A model generated the notes under the pieces. It was not told where the DNA came from and searched no databases. It saw only the letters and a list, made by a program, of their open reading frames with translations. The position numbers were made by a program, and so were the translations under genes. A DNA stretch of 64,000 bases from Marinagarivorans algicola (GTDB lineage: Bacteria > Pseudomonadota > Gammaproteobacteria > Pseudomonadales > Cellvibrionaceae), in contig NZ_LGAK01000012.1 in the NCBI RefSeq assembly GCF_001292705.1, positions 1-64,000 of the forward strand, read 5' to 3'. Positions 53,383 to 62,792 of the stretch are shown piece after piece. Each line of letters starts with the position of its first letter. Position 1 is the stretch's first letter.

Positions 53383-54225
53383 ATGCTCCAATCTATTTTT
53401 TTAAAACTTATGAGCCCATTCAGACAGAAACTGTACGATGTGATTTTTGGCACAGAAACGCCAGCCGGTAAGCTCTTTGATCTCGTTTTAATTTACGCCA
53501 TTGTATTCAGTGTGGTGGCTTTAATGCTAGATACTGTAGTGGCACTTAATGAGCGCTGGGGACTGGTATTGCGCTATGTTGAATGGACGTTTACGTTCTT
53601 TTTTACCGTGGAATATTTAGCGCGTCTCTATTGTTCGCCTAGTCGCATTTTGTATGTCCGCAGCTTTTATGGTGTGATCGATTTGTTATCGATCTTACCT
53701 GCGTATATTAGCCTATTGGTACCTGGTACCAATTACTTATTAATGCTACGTTTATTTAGGGTATTGCGTGTTTTTCGCGTACTTAAGTTAATGCGGTATA
53801 TAGTGGAGGCTAATTTATTAGTCCGTTCAATGTTACAGGCGCGCCATAAAATATTTGTATTTTTTATGGTGGTCCTGGTCTTTGCGACTATTTTCGGGTC
53901 GATTATGTATTTAGTTGAAGGCCCCAGTAATGGTTTTACGAGTATTCCACGCAGTATTTACTGGACCATCGTCACTATTACGACTGTGGGCTATGGTGAC
54001 ATTACTCCGCAAACCGTTTTTGGCCAAATCGTAGCATCGCTTGCGATGTTAACAGGCTACTCTATTATTGTGGTCCCTACAGGTATCTTAACGGCTGAGT
54101 TCTCACAAGAAATTCAACGCGATCGTAGCTTAATTAATTGCCCTAACTGCGGTAAAGCCGGCCACGATAAAGACGCAGGCTTTTGTAATCGTTGCGGCGG
54201 CGCATTAAATAATCCGCACAAATAA
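53383..54225 (+). CDS. Voltage-gated potassium-channel-type ion transporter with zinc ribbon
   Basis: The 280-residue inner-membrane protein has six membrane helices. S4 is marked by evenly spaced Arg residues (LRLFRVLRVFRVLKLMRY, about 121-138). The pore loop carries the selectivity filter TVGYGD (201-206), typical for K+. After S6 a soluble tail ends in a small zinc ribbon with Cys253, Cys256, Cys268 and Cys271 (CPNC-x11-CNRC). The ribbon could tether, tetramerise or sense; its role is not known. Confidence 0.88.
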   Translation: MLQSIFLKLMSPFRQKLYDVIFGTETPAGKLFDLVLIYAIVFSVVALMLDTVVALNERWGLVLRYVEWTFTFFFTVEYLARLYCSPSRILYVRSFYGVIDLLSILPAYISLLVPGTNYLLMLRLFRVLRVFRVLKLMRYIVEANLLVRSMLQARHKIFVFFMVVLVFATIFGSIMYLVEGPSNGFTSIPRSIYWTIVTITTVGYGDITPQTVFGQIVASLAMLTGYSIIVVPTGILTAEFSQEIQRDRSLINCPNCGKAGHDKDAGFCNRCGGALNNPHK

Positions 54226-54271
54226 AAACCTGCGTGCCTAAATTCAGAGATCTTAATTTAAGTGCTTACAA

Positions 54272-56812
54272 TTAGAAGCCTTGATCTAATTGTAAGCGAC
54301 GTTTGGTTTTAGCTGTTGCCTGCATGCTCAACGGGTCATCCGGCCACGGGTGGCGCGGGTAGCGGCCTTTCATTTCCTTTTTTACCTCTTGATACCCGCC
54401 AGCCCAAAAAGCGGCCAAATCTTGAGTGATTTGCAGTGGTTTTTGCGCAGGTGACAACAAGTGCACGGTCAGTTTTATTTGGCCATTAGCAATACTGGGT
54501 GTTTGCGCACAACCAAACATTTCTTGTAGCTTTACCGCGAGTATCGGCGGGGTGTTGTTGTAGTCTATGGCAGCATTTCGCCCGCTAGGTATTGCGATGC
54601 TTATGGGTGCAAGGATGTCTAGCTCTTGCGGAAGCGGCCAAGGCAGCAAGCTGTGTAATTGCTGAAGTAAATGTAATTTTTTAAAGTCAGCTAATGTATT
54701 AATATTACTGAGATAAGGCGCTAGCCAGTCATCAAGTGTATTGAGCAATGCTGTATGACTAAAGCTTGGCCAAGGTTCGCCTATTGTAGTGTGCAGTAAA
54801 TTAACGCGGGCAATAAATTGAGTGGCCTCATGCGACCAAGGTAAAAAGTCTAATCCTTTATTTTTGATCAGCTCTAGCAGCGCTTTTGTTTTAACCTCTT
54901 TTGGGAGTGAGGTTTGTGTTTGCTGTTGAATAATAATTTTGCCAAGTTGTGTCCTTTGTTCGGCAATAAAGCGACCGGCTTTGTCATCCCACTGGGCAAG
55001 GGTGTTTTGCTTAGTCAGATATTTAAGCTCATCATTAAAAAATGTGTTATTTAATGGGCAAGCGGCATAAATGGTATCGGTGTTTTTACCTGCAATACCT
55101 CCGGCTTCGGCAATGCTTAACCACGGTGTATGCGCTAAATGTTCATGTGTTGAAATTTGTACTGCGCGCCCATTAGCTAGCTGAAATACTGTATTTTGAG
55201 TATTCGTATTTTTGAGTTTTGCAATGCGCTCAGGAAAGGCGTGGGCCAGTAATAAGCCAATCAAATCGCTTTCGTCGTAATCAGCAGTGACTTTTTTTGC
55301 ACTCAAGCCTTGTGCAAATTGCCGAGCTAATTGTTGTACGCGCTGCTGCCAGCCTTTGTGCGCTGGGTTTATAGTGTCTAAGCCTGTGGCTGCACGGTAA
55401 ATAGTGGCAAGGTTAGCATCCATGTGCTTAGGCGTGCGCTCGCTCAATATAGCCGCCAATGTACTGCCGAGCTTGTTGGCACCGTAGTGCTCGGCTTTTA
55501 GGAGTAAGAGTGCTAGGCGAGGGTGGCAGGCAAAATTGGCCAGTCGTTTTCCGGTGGGGGTTAATTGCTGGTTGTCGTCAATAGTACCTAATAACTGTAA
55601 GGTGTTGAGTGCTTGCTGCCAGTTTGCGCTAGGCGGCGCATCTAGCCAAGTGAGTTCACTGGGGTTATTGCAACCCCAGTGAAGTAATGTGATACATAAA
55701 GGGGTTAAATCGGCGGCTAAAATTTCGGGGGTAGCGTGTTTGGCGCGTTGATGTTGCGCCGCTTCGCTCCACAGTCGGTAGCAAATGCCAGGCTCCATAC
55801 GGCCGGCGCGGCCGGCGCGTTGCTCCGTTGAAGATTGCGCATTGTTATGGGTGTGTAAGCGGGTAAGGCCCGTATTGGGGTCAAAGCTCGGGCTGCGACA
55901 TAAGCCGGCATCAATCACAATACGCACGCCCTCGATGGTTAAGCTGGTTTCTGCAATATCGGTGGCTAATACTATTTTGCGCTTGCCATGATCAGTTTGG
56001 GTGATAGCCGCTTGCTGCTCTTTTAAAGGTAAGTTGCCGTGTAGGGGTTGGCAGTGTGTGTTATTGGGTAAAGTATTATGTAGGTGCTTAAGGGTGCGGT
56101 TAATTTCGCCTACGCCCGGTAAAAAGACCAATACGCTGCCGGTTTGTTCGGCAACAGCCTTTTGAATAGTATGACTAACATGCACGGTGATATCATTAAA
56201 GGCTTGCCCGTGCTGCTTTTTAGGTGGTGGGTAATAAATTGTATCAACGGGGTAGCTGCGGCCTTGACTGGTAATAATAGGCGCATCATCTAAAAGTGTG
56301 GCAATCGCGGCGCCATCTAAAGTGGCCGACATAACCAGTAGCTTGAGCGGGTTGTGGCTGTCCCTAAAAAGCTCGCGCGCTTGCAAGCTTAAAGCAAGCC
56401 CGGTATCTGTGTTAATACTGCGCTCATGAAATTCATCAAAAATAATAATACCAATATCGCTAAGCTCGGGATCATCTTGTAGCCAGCGAGTTAATAAACC
56501 TTCGGTAATGACCTCTATGCGGGTGTGCGGGCTAACGTTAACCGCTTGGCGCATGCGGTAGCCAACTGTTTGACCCACTGGCTCGCCAAGCATTTTAGCC
56601 ATGCGGTTGGCGGCATTAATGGCTGCAACACGGCGCGGCTCTAGCATAATAATTTTTTTGCCCTTAAGCCAAGGTTGCTCCAATAAACTTAAAGGTACTT
56701 GAGTTGTTTTACCGGCCCCCGGCGGTGCTTGTAGTACGGCTTGATCATGTTGCGCCAGTGCATCGAGTAGCTTGGGTAGGCAATCAAAAATGGGTAAGTT
56801 ATTTTTTGGCAT
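54272..56812 (-). CDS. hrpB: ATP-dependent RNA helicase HrpB
   Basis: The 846-residue DExH-box protein has Walker A GAGKTTQ (32-38), motif II DEFH (126-129), motif III SATLD and motif VI QRAGRAGR. The HA2 and OB-like regions follow, with the HrpB-specific C-terminal domain (about 690-846, ending HPWPDDPLSMQATAKTKRRL). It matches the usual length. The physiological substrate of HrpB in bacteria is not settled; related HrpA works on mRNA and ribosomes. Monocistronic, convergent to the channel gene. Confidence 0.96.
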   Translation of the reverse strand: MPKNNLPIFDCLPKLLDALAQHDQAVLQAPPGAGKTTQVPLSLLEQPWLKGKKIIMLEPRRVAAINAANRMAKMLGEPVGQTVGYRMRQAVNVSPHTRIEVITEGLLTRWLQDDPELSDIGIIIFDEFHERSINTDTGLALSLQARELFRDSHNPLKLLVMSATLDGAAIATLLDDAPIITSQGRSYPVDTIYYPPPKKQHGQAFNDITVHVSHTIQKAVAEQTGSVLVFLPGVGEINRTLKHLHNTLPNNTHCQPLHGNLPLKEQQAAITQTDHGKRKIVLATDIAETSLTIEGVRIVIDAGLCRSPSFDPNTGLTRLHTHNNAQSSTEQRAGRAGRMEPGICYRLWSEAAQHQRAKHATPEILAADLTPLCITLLHWGCNNPSELTWLDAPPSANWQQALNTLQLLGTIDDNQQLTPTGKRLANFACHPRLALLLLKAEHYGANKLGSTLAAILSERTPKHMDANLATIYRAATGLDTINPAHKGWQQRVQQLARQFAQGLSAKKVTADYDESDLIGLLLAHAFPERIAKLKNTNTQNTVFQLANGRAVQISTHEHLAHTPWLSIAEAGGIAGKNTDTIYAACPLNNTFFNDELKYLTKQNTLAQWDDKAGRFIAEQRTQLGKIIIQQQTQTSLPKEVKTKALLELIKNKGLDFLPWSHEATQFIARVNLLHTTIGEPWPSFSHTALLNTLDDWLAPYLSNINTLADFKKLHLLQQLHSLLPWPLPQELDILAPISIAIPSGRNAAIDYNNTPPILAVKLQEMFGCAQTPSIANGQIKLTVHLLSPAQKPLQITQDLAAFWAGGYQEVKKEMKGRYPRHPWPDDPLSMQATAKTKRRLQLDQGF

Positions 56813-56922
56813 AAATTAGGGCGACTTGGGTCATATTGATGAGTTAGCATTGTACCGCGTTGCGGTTATTGAGTAAGCTAGCGGCCTTTTATAAATATGA
56901 CTCCCTACCCATAAGTTACACT

Positions 56923-56953
56923 ATCAATAAGTAATCAATAAGTAATCAATAAG
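56923..56953 (+). repeat. 11-nt tandem repeat before tlyA
   Basis: ATCAATAAGTA is repeated twice in full and once in part (ATCAATAAG). It ends 10 nt before the tlyA GTG, and the terminal AAGG of the partial unit overlaps the ribosome binding site. Confidence 0.85.
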
Positions 56954-56963
56954 GCTGCAACTT

Positions 56964-57725
56964 GTGCAACGGTTAGATAAAGTACTAGTAGAGCAAAGTT
57001 TGGCGGCAACGCGAACGCAAGCGCAAAAATTGATAGAGGCTGGGCTAGTTGAGTTAATGACCGCTGGCCAGTGGCGCGTTCAAAACAAAGCCTCCCTTAA
57101 ATTACCTGTCGACAGTGTATTAAAAGTGGGCGAGCACCCCGATATGCGTTATGTCTCACGTGCAGGCTTAAAGTTAGAGGGCGCTTTGGCATTAAGCGGC
57201 ATTGATGTGGTGGGTATGGCTGCCATTGATATTGGTCAGTCGACCGGTGGTTTTACCGATTGTTTACTCAAGCACGGGGCCGCTCAAGTCACCGGTATTG
57301 AAGTGGGGCGCGATCAATTAGTGGCATCACTAAAAGTAGATGAGCGTGTGGTATGTCTAGAGGGTGTCAATGCTCGGCACCTTACTACCGATGTGCTCCG
57401 TTATGCCCCAGCAGGGTTTGATATTGCCGTTATGGATGTCTCTTTTATTTCACAAACATTAATATTGCCTAATATTGCACAGCTTCTAACGCCCAATGGC
57501 TATTTAATAACACTCATTAAACCTCAATTCGAGCTTGGCCCAGAAGCTTTAGGTAAAGGCGGTTTAGTGCAGGACACCCGTTTATATAAAGGGCTAGAAG
57601 AAAAATTTAAGACGCTATTAAATACTTTAGGTTTTACCGTATTGTTTTATACACCAAGCGCTATTAAGGGTGGCGATGGGAATAAAGAATTTTTGGCGGT
57701 GTGTAAATTAACGCTAGTCAAATAA
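56964..57725 (+). CDS. tlyA: TlyA family rRNA methyltransferase (hemolysin A type)
   Basis: The 253-residue protein starts at GTG after AAGG. It has an N-terminal S4 RNA-binding domain (RLDKVLVEQSLAATRTQAQKLI, split at residues 3-24) and an FtsJ-like methyltransferase (about 60-253). YVSRAGLKLEGAL leads into the SAM loop AIDIGQSTGGFTDCLL. The usual DxGxSTGGFTD motif reads DIGQSTGGFTD here. In mycobacteria TlyA methylates 16S and 23S rRNA; the earlier name hemolysin reflects an unproven role. Confidence 0.94.
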   Translation: MQRLDKVLVEQSLAATRTQAQKLIEAGLVELMTAGQWRVQNKASLKLPVDSVLKVGEHPDMRYVSRAGLKLEGALALSGIDVVGMAAIDIGQSTGGFTDCLLKHGAAQVTGIEVGRDQLVASLKVDERVVCLEGVNARHLTTDVLRYAPAGFDIAVMDVSFISQTLILPNIAQLLTPNGYLITLIKPQFELGPEALGKGGLVQDTRLYKGLEEKFKTLLNTLGFTVLFYTPSAIKGGDGNKEFLAVCKLTLVK

Positions 57726-57748
57726 TTCTATCCTAGATGTCATCGTAA

Positions 57749-58591
57749 CTAAAAAGTGTCTTTCCAGTTACGCAGTGCTGTAAATACGGCGAGAGGGGTT
57801 GTGTCGCACGTTGCTGTGTTGCACGTTGTGGTAGGGCTGGCTTTAACGACGGCCTCTATAACGGCAGGCTTGTGAGTGCGTAAAAAAGGGTTGCAGGCAA
57901 GCTCTGTGGCCAATGTTGAAGGAATACTAGGTTGGTTATTCTTGCGCAGTTGCTCGATGACTTTTATGTATTCACCAACAGCTGAATTGTTGGGCTCTAC
58001 GGTTTGTGCAAATTGGAGGTTGGACTGCGTGTACTCATGCGCGCAAAAAATCTGTGTTTGCGGAGGCAGTGATTGAATGCGGTTTAGGCTATTGAATAAT
58101 TGCTGTATATCGCCGGTTTGCTTGAGTCGCCCACAGCCGGCCGAAAATAATGTATCACCACAAAATAATGCGTTGACTTGTGGGCAGTAAAAACTTAAAT
58201 GCTCAGCCATATGGCCTGGCGTGTGCCATACCTCCAGCGTTAAGCCATTGAGCTTTAGGGTGTCGCCATCGCTAACGGGGCGGTTAATGCTGGGGTGAAT
58301 ATTGGCAGGGCCGTAAACCGGGAGTGCCTCGGTGGCGTAGCTTAAGCTGATCAGTTCATTAATACCGTTGACGTGATCCCAATGGCTATGGGTAATAAAA
58401 ATACCTTTCAGGGTTAAATTTAGTGCGTTTATTTTGGCGACAATAGGCGTTGCTTGCCCTGGGTCTATGACCCAAGCATGGGTGTCATCGTGAATTAGCC
58501 AGACGTAATTGTCATCAAAGATAGGAATGGCGCAAATTGTGTGTTTGTGACCGTTGATGGTATTAGGTGAAATTGTATGCGATGAGGTCAT
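57749..58591 (-). CDS. gloB: Hydroxyacylglutathione hydrolase (glyoxalase II)
   Basis: This metallo-beta-lactamase-fold enzyme splits S-lactoylglutathione to lactate and glutathione in methylglyoxal detoxification. The metal motif THSHWDH is at 67-73, with HTPGHMAEH, FCGDTLFSAGCGRL and the C-terminal HEYTQSNLQFA further on. The 280 residues are about 30 more than E. coli GloB. The extra length lies in an N-terminal polar extension (about 1-18) and a Thr/Cys-rich insertion TTTCNTATCDTT near residue 258. It diverges from the yafS-like gene, a standard order. Confidence 0.95.
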   Translation of the reverse strand: MTSSHTISPNTINGHKHTICAIPIFDDNYVWLIHDDTHAWVIDPGQATPIVAKINALNLTLKGIFITHSHWDHVNGINELISLSYATEALPVYGPANIHPSINRPVSDGDTLKLNGLTLEVWHTPGHMAEHLSFYCPQVNALFCGDTLFSAGCGRLKQTGDIQQLFNSLNRIQSLPPQTQIFCAHEYTQSNLQFAQTVEPNNSAVGEYIKVIEQLRKNNQPSIPSTLATELACNPFLRTHKPAVIEAVVKASPTTTCNTATCDTTPLAVFTALRNWKDTF

Positions 58592-58856
58592 ATGTAATAG
58601 GGCGATAATACGCTTAAGCTTAGGTAAAGATAGTATAAGTGAAGTCGCAAGAACTTTAGTGAGTTTTGTGACTTTGAGGTCCTAGAGGGTTAAACTCCTA
58701 GGCTAGGTGCGCAATGACTACTATTAAGGGTGTTGAGTACACACTATCTGGCTTCAGTACGCTATACCGTATTTAGCATACCGTATTTAGCGGATATAGA
58801 CACTTGGCGACTTGGCCAGCGCTTGAGCGGCAAGTGTTTTACCAATAGGAGTGTTT
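58592..58856. other. Divergent gloB/yafS promoter region with a tandem duplication
   Basis: This 265-nt region holds a perfect 14-nt tandem duplication ATACCGTATTTAGC (58764-58791). Each unit contains a TATTTAG-like sequence that could affect a -10 box for the yafS-like gene. No open frame is credible; the AATAGGAG just before 58857 is the ribosome binding site. Confidence 0.55.
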
Positions 58857-59699
58857 ATGTTTTTTTTGCAGCAACAGTTCAAACGTTTGGCGCATTCGAT
58901 ACATCAGCGCCAGCAGATCGTCGCTTTACCTCAAGCTGCAAAGGCCCTAGATCAATGGTTTGCAGCGCCGACGGGGCAGCGCATACTTGCACAGGAGCAA
59001 ATGGCCATTGATAAGGCCTTGAGTTGTTTGTTTGGTTACCACTTATTGCAAATGAGCATTTTACCTAATACAAAGCTTTATCAATCGAGCCGTATTTGTC
59101 ATTGCACACGAGTGGGGTTTAATACAACAGCACCTGCTGATTTGGCGTGTGAGCTAGAATCTTTACCTCTGGCTGATGAGAGTGTGGATGTGACGCTGTT
59201 ACATCATGCGCTAGAATATTCGGCTAACCCGCACCAGCTGTTAAACGAGGTGAGTCGAGTGACGATTGCGCATGGTCATGTTGTGATCGTGGGTTTTGAC
59301 CCTTTAAGTCTCACCGGTGCACTGAAGCCTTTTGCGCAACTGGCGAATACCAGCGCTTTTTGGGCACGCCATAGCTTAGCGAGTAATCGCTTAAATGATT
59401 GGCTAAAGCTACTGGGTTTCGAGACCCAAGAAACATTTTTAGGGTGCAGTCAAACACCTTTATTTAAAAGGGTACCGAACGCTAAGTTGGCGCAGGGCTT
59501 AAGGGCAAAAACACAGCTACCTTTTGGTCATTTTTACTGTATTGTTGCGCGCAAAATGGTAACAGGCATGCGGCTGCATAAGCCCGCCCGGGATACGCGC
59601 TTTTTGAAAGGCGTTAAACTTGCCCCTCAGCCTATCACGGCCCGTGGCGCAGCGCGCTTGAGTTTAATTCGCAATGTGAATAAGGGCCCTAAAAACTAG
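58857..59699 (+). CDS. yafS: YafS-like SAM-dependent methyltransferase
   Basis: The 280-residue protein starts at ATG 58857 with TAGGAG 6 nt before; a GTG two codons earlier overlaps the binding site. It has a Methyltransf_11 core with ELESLPLADESVDVTLLHHALEYSANPHQLLNEVSRV (split over about 103-138) and VIVGFDPLS (about 148-156). The glycine-rich SAM loop is reduced compared with typical members. The gloB-yafS-rnhA-dnaQ order is conserved in gammaproteobacteria, but the substrate is unknown. A basic C-terminal tail is present. Confidence 0.85.
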   Translation: MFFLQQQFKRLAHSIHQRQQIVALPQAAKALDQWFAAPTGQRILAQEQMAIDKALSCLFGYHLLQMSILPNTKLYQSSRICHCTRVGFNTTAPADLACELESLPLADESVDVTLLHHALEYSANPHQLLNEVSRVTIAHGHVVIVGFDPLSLTGALKPFAQLANTSAFWARHSLASNRLNDWLKLLGFETQETFLGCSQTPLFKRVPNAKLAQGLRAKTQLPFGHFYCIVARKMVTGMRLHKPARDTRFLKGVKLAPQPITARGAARLSLIRNVNKGPKN

Positions 59700-59747
59700 C
59701 GGGTTTAAGGGGATTGTAATCACTCTGTTTAATAAAAGAAGGCTCTA

Positions 59748-60191
59748 TTGAATACCAGCAAAAAATCAGTCTCAATATTCACCGATGGTGCCTGTAAAGG
59801 TAATCCAGGCCCTGGGGGTTGGGGAGCCGTGTTACGTTTTGGTGAGCATGAAAAGCGCTTGTATGGCGGTCAACAAAATACGACCAATAATCAGATGGAG
59901 CTTATGGGCGCGATAGAAGCCTTAAAAGCGCTAAATGAGCCCTGTAGGGTCAAGCTCACCACCGATTCCCAATATGTGCGTAAAGGTATTACCGAATGGC
60001 TCAAAAATTGGAAAAAAAACGGCTGGCGTACGGCGGCTAAAAAGCCTGTTAAAAATGCTGAGCTTTGGCAGCAGCTCGATGAACAATCGCAACGCCATGA
60101 AGTGAGCTGGTTTTGGGTTAAAGGCCACAGCGGCCATCCAGAAAACGAACTGGCTGACCAACTGGCTAATCGTGGCGTTGAAGAGTTGTAG
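59748..60191 (+). CDS. rnhA: Ribonuclease HI
   Basis: The 147-residue enzyme cuts RNA in RNA-DNA hybrids. It starts at TTG, with AGAAGG 8 nt upstream. The catalytic set is visible: Asp13 in [16 protein letters not shown], Glu51 in [11 protein letters not shown], Asp73 in TDSQYV and the final Asp in NELADQLAN, with the handle region [11 protein letters not shown]. Length is near E. coli RNase HI (155). It lies between the yafS-like gene and dnaQ. Confidence 0.97.
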   Translation: MNTSKKSVSIFTDGACKGNPGPGGWGAVLRFGEHEKRLYGGQQNTTNNQMELMGAIEALKALNEPCRVKLTTDSQYVRKGITEWLKNWKKNGWRTAAKKPVKNAELWQQLDEQSQRHEVSWFWVKGHSGHPENELADQLANRGVEEL

Positions 60192-60309
60192 TTTGTGGGT
60201 TGTTCTAGTACATAGTTATTGGCTTGAGTGGTCCAGCCAATAACTAATACGTGCCCCATTTTTGTCCCTCTGAATCATGACCTTATTGATTAAAAATCCG
60301 AGAATGTGA

Positions 60310-61026
60310 ATGTCCCGTCAAATAGTATTAGACACTGAAACTACAGGCTTAGAGCCTAAGCTTGGCCATCGTATTATTGAGATTGGCTGCGTTGAATTGA
60401 TTAACCGAAAACTGACTGGTCGACATTACCATCAGTATATTAATCCCGAGCGTGAAATTGATGAAGGTGCCATGGCTGTGCATGGCATAACAAATGAGTT
60501 TGTAGCTGCAAAACCTGTATTTGCGGCAATTGTGGATGAGTTTCGTGAGTTTATTCGCGGTGCTGAGTTGGTGATTCACAATGCCCCATTTGATGTGGGC
60601 TTTATGGATAATGAGTTTGCCTTATTGAATCAGGGTTTGGCTGCAACAGCTGATATTTGCAGTGTACTCGATACCCTAGCGATGGCGCGCAATAAGCACC
60701 CTGGTCAAAAAAATAATCTCGATGCATTGTGTAAGCGCTATGGTGTTGATAATTCATCGCGTGATTTACATGGCGCTTTACTGGATGCTGAGATTTTAGC
60801 TGACGTTTATTTGTTGATGACTGGCGGTCAGCGAACACTTGCACTGAGCGAGAGTGAAGAGAGTGATGGTGGCGGGGTAAAAGTTGAAACAATTCAGCGG
60901 CTGTCTAGTGAGCGGCAACCTCTGCCTATTATTATGGCGAGCGACGCTGAGCTGAAGCTACACGAAGCTAAGCTGCAGGCCATTCATAAGGCTGCGGGGC
61001 AGTGTATCTGGCTGGTCGATAAGTGA
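60310..61026 (+). CDS. dnaQ: DNA polymerase III epsilon subunit (3'-5' proofreading exonuclease)
   Basis: The 238-residue subunit corrects replication errors. The DEDDh set is visible: Asp8 and Glu10 in LDTETTG (7-13), an Asp in HNAPFDVGFMDNEF (about 91-104) and the His/Asp pair in DLHGALLDAEILADVYL (about 153-169). The C-terminal segment binds the polymerase alpha subunit. Unlike in E. coli, rnhA is on the same strand, not divergent. A 118-nt gap before it may hold its promoter. Confidence 0.97.
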   Translation: MSRQIVLDTETTGLEPKLGHRIIEIGCVELINRKLTGRHYHQYINPEREIDEGAMAVHGITNEFVAAKPVFAAIVDEFREFIRGAELVIHNAPFDVGFMDNEFALLNQGLAATADICSVLDTLAMARNKHPGQKNNLDALCKRYGVDNSSRDLHGALLDAEILADVYLLMTGGQRTLALSESEESDGGGVKVETIQRLSSERQPLPIIMASDAELKLHEAKLQAIHKAAGQCIWLVDK

Positions 61027-61061
61027 TAAATTGATAGTAACCCTTCAGAGCTATCAAAATC
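61027..61061. other. dnaQ 3' end, no terminator recognised
   Basis: The 35 nt between the dnaQ stop and the repeat element show no T-tailed hairpin; transcription may end within the repeat. Confidence 0.3.
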
Positions 61062-61279
61062 GGGCACGAATGTATCATTGCTTGGGCCGCTCAAGCTATC
61101 GGCGACTTAGTGCTCTTCGACTTAGCACTCCTCGACTTAGTGCTTCTGTAAAGTCTAATCTTGCATAGCCTTATGCCGTTGTACTGTCTAGCACTTGCTT
61201 TCCCTAAAAGGCCCGGCGCTTAAATGCCGAGACAATAACCGATGAGTACTAGTACCCTATCAGGTGAAATCTTCAGCTT
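61062..61279 (-). repeat. Dispersed repeat family 2, copy B
   Basis: Read on the minus strand this copy shows the same three ordered blocks as 31387-31541: AAGCTGA-n5-TCACCT, GGCATAAGGCTATGCAAGATT with AGACTTT (61150-61178), and AGCTTGA through CAATGAT to GCCC (61062-61096). Between the last two blocks it has three 15-nt units where copy A has about one, which explains most of the size difference. CCCGGCGCTTAAATGCCG offers a hairpin nearby (61211-61229). Confidence 0.65.
61103..61147. repeat. 15-nt tandem repeat, three units, inside repeat copy B
   Basis: CGACTTAGTGCTCTT, CGACTTAGCACTCCT and CGACTTAGTGCTTCT follow one another with few differences. The array is in non-coding DNA. Confidence 0.88.
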
Positions 61280-61348
61280 GCCTCAATAGTGACAATTGAT
61301 ATTACAAAAAACCGTACAGCAAGAGTAGATAGAGTCATATGAGTTACT

Positions 61349-61374
61349 AAACATAACGCCCTCCTGGGAGAGCG
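61349..61374. terminator. Hairpin downstream of the DUF1552 gene
   Basis: AACGC-c-CTC and GAG-a-GCGTT form a near-perfect stem with a CTGG loop and one mismatch. It lies about 35 nt past the minus-strand DUF1552 stop. The T-run is poor on both strands, so it may be a weak terminator. Confidence 0.45.
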
Positions 61375-61407
61375 TTTAGTGTTAAACAAGATATGATGAG
61401 CCGCTTG

Positions 61408-62781
61408 TTACGGCATATCTGCGCCTTTCCATGCGTTATGGATACGACCATTGCCGTTGTCGCTGGTGGTAGGGAATACACATGAGGTGTAACCGCATAC
61501 TTCAGCAATAGTGGCTAGTACGTCTGAGTGGTTGATCGATTTATCATTGGTGTTTTGATCACCTTTCACGCCTGTCGCCCCATAAGGTGCCAAATCGATT
61601 GAGCGGCCAGTTATAAGGCCTGCGTTTTTACCGCCGGCTAAAAACGTTGGAACTTGAAAGTGATTGTGGCGGTTGCCATGGCCTAAATCGGACACCGTCA
61701 TTACGATGGTATTGTCAAGCAAGCTACTACCATCGGCACCATCGGGTGTATTGGCCATTTTTTCAATAAAGTTAGCAATTTGGGCCATCCACCAAATTTT
61801 ACTGGTGGTATGTGCATCGGCATCTTGGTGTGAAAGATCGTGGTCGCCAGCCGACGTGCCAGGCACAATAATAGGCGATACCGATACACCATAGCTAAAG
61901 GCGATAGAGCGTGTTAAACCGCATGCTAATGATTGAATAGCCAGATCTTGCTGAACATCGGATACGGCACCTAAAATGTTAGTACGCCATAATGCATCGT
62001 TGCCGCCGGTGCCAAACTGCATAAGGTCGGGGGTGTTAGTGCAAAGGCTTGAGCTATTGCCACCACCGGAGTTGTTGGGGTTGAGTTTGGCCTCTAGTAC
62101 AGTGAGGGAATCGGCGTGCATTTCTAAACGCTCGCGCTCAACTTGACCCAGCTTGCCTTGTAGGCGCTTTAAGTCGCCCTGTATAGCGCTTAATATTTTA
62201 AGGCTGGCATCGCCAGCTTGCTCACTACTATCACCACCACCGCCAAATAACTGCGGGTATAAAATGCGTGGATCATCAACAGCGTGCAAATCTTTGCCTT
62301 TATCAAAGCTTATGCGCTTATCAAAGTTATCACCCCACTTGGTGCCGCAACCCATTTGAATTGAGGGTACGGTGATTTGTGTTTGATCGCGATTGGCCCA
62401 GTCTTCTTTGCCCATTTGAACATCAATAGATGATAGTCCGTGCGGGCTTTGGATGGTGGGGTAGTCTGTTCCAAAACCTGTTAAGCATTTTTTAGAGCCA
62501 CCCTCATGGGTGTGCGGCTTGCCTGCATAGCCTAGGCCATCTAAAAAAAGTAAATGCTCTTTGACTTTTTCGAGTGGCTTGGTCATGGGGGGCAAGGCCA
62601 TGGTGCCAGCTTTAGGGAAAAAGTAATCAGGTACAGCGCCATTAGGGTGGAATATAAACAGTGTTTTAAGGCGTGTATTATTCTCGGCGGCCATAGCTGA
62701 GCGCGCTAAAATAGAAGTCAGTGGCGCGGCAGTTGTTGCAGCGCCAACAGCAAAATTTTTAAGTAAAGTACGTCTTTTCAT
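61408..62781 (-). CDS. DUF1552 domain-containing protein with twin-arginine signal
   Basis: The 457-residue protein begins with a Tat-type signal (MKRRTLLKNFAVGAA, cleavage near ARSAMA), so it is probably exported folded. The DUF1552 body includes FIFHPNGAVPDYFFP, FLDGLGYAGKPHTHEGG, SSIDVQMG, PSIQMGCGTKWG and the C-terminal VSDLGHGNRHNHFQVPTFLAGG and HSDVLATIAEVCG blocks. This resembles the sulfatase/alkaline-phosphatase-like fold. The family is abundant in planctomycetes and some Cellvibrionales and always sits beside DUF1592 proteins; no activity is proven. A Gly/Ser-rich loop lies near residue 240. Confidence 0.88.
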   Translation of the reverse strand: MKRRTLLKNFAVGAATTAAPLTSILARSAMAAENNTRLKTLFIFHPNGAVPDYFFPKAGTMALPPMTKPLEKVKEHLLFLDGLGYAGKPHTHEGGSKKCLTGFGTDYPTIQSPHGLSSIDVQMGKEDWANRDQTQITVPSIQMGCGTKWGDNFDKRISFDKGKDLHAVDDPRILYPQLFGGGGDSSEQAGDASLKILSAIQGDLKRLQGKLGQVERERLEMHADSLTVLEAKLNPNNSGGGNSSSLCTNTPDLMQFGTGGNDALWRTNILGAVSDVQQDLAIQSLACGLTRSIAFSYGVSVSPIIVPGTSAGDHDLSHQDADAHTTSKIWWMAQIANFIEKMANTPDGADGSSLLDNTIVMTVSDLGHGNRHNHFQVPTFLAGGKNAGLITGRSIDLAPYGATGVKGDQNTNDKSINHSDVLATIAEVCGYTSCVFPTTSDNGNGRIHNAWKGADMP

Positions 62782-62792
62782 TATATAAACTC

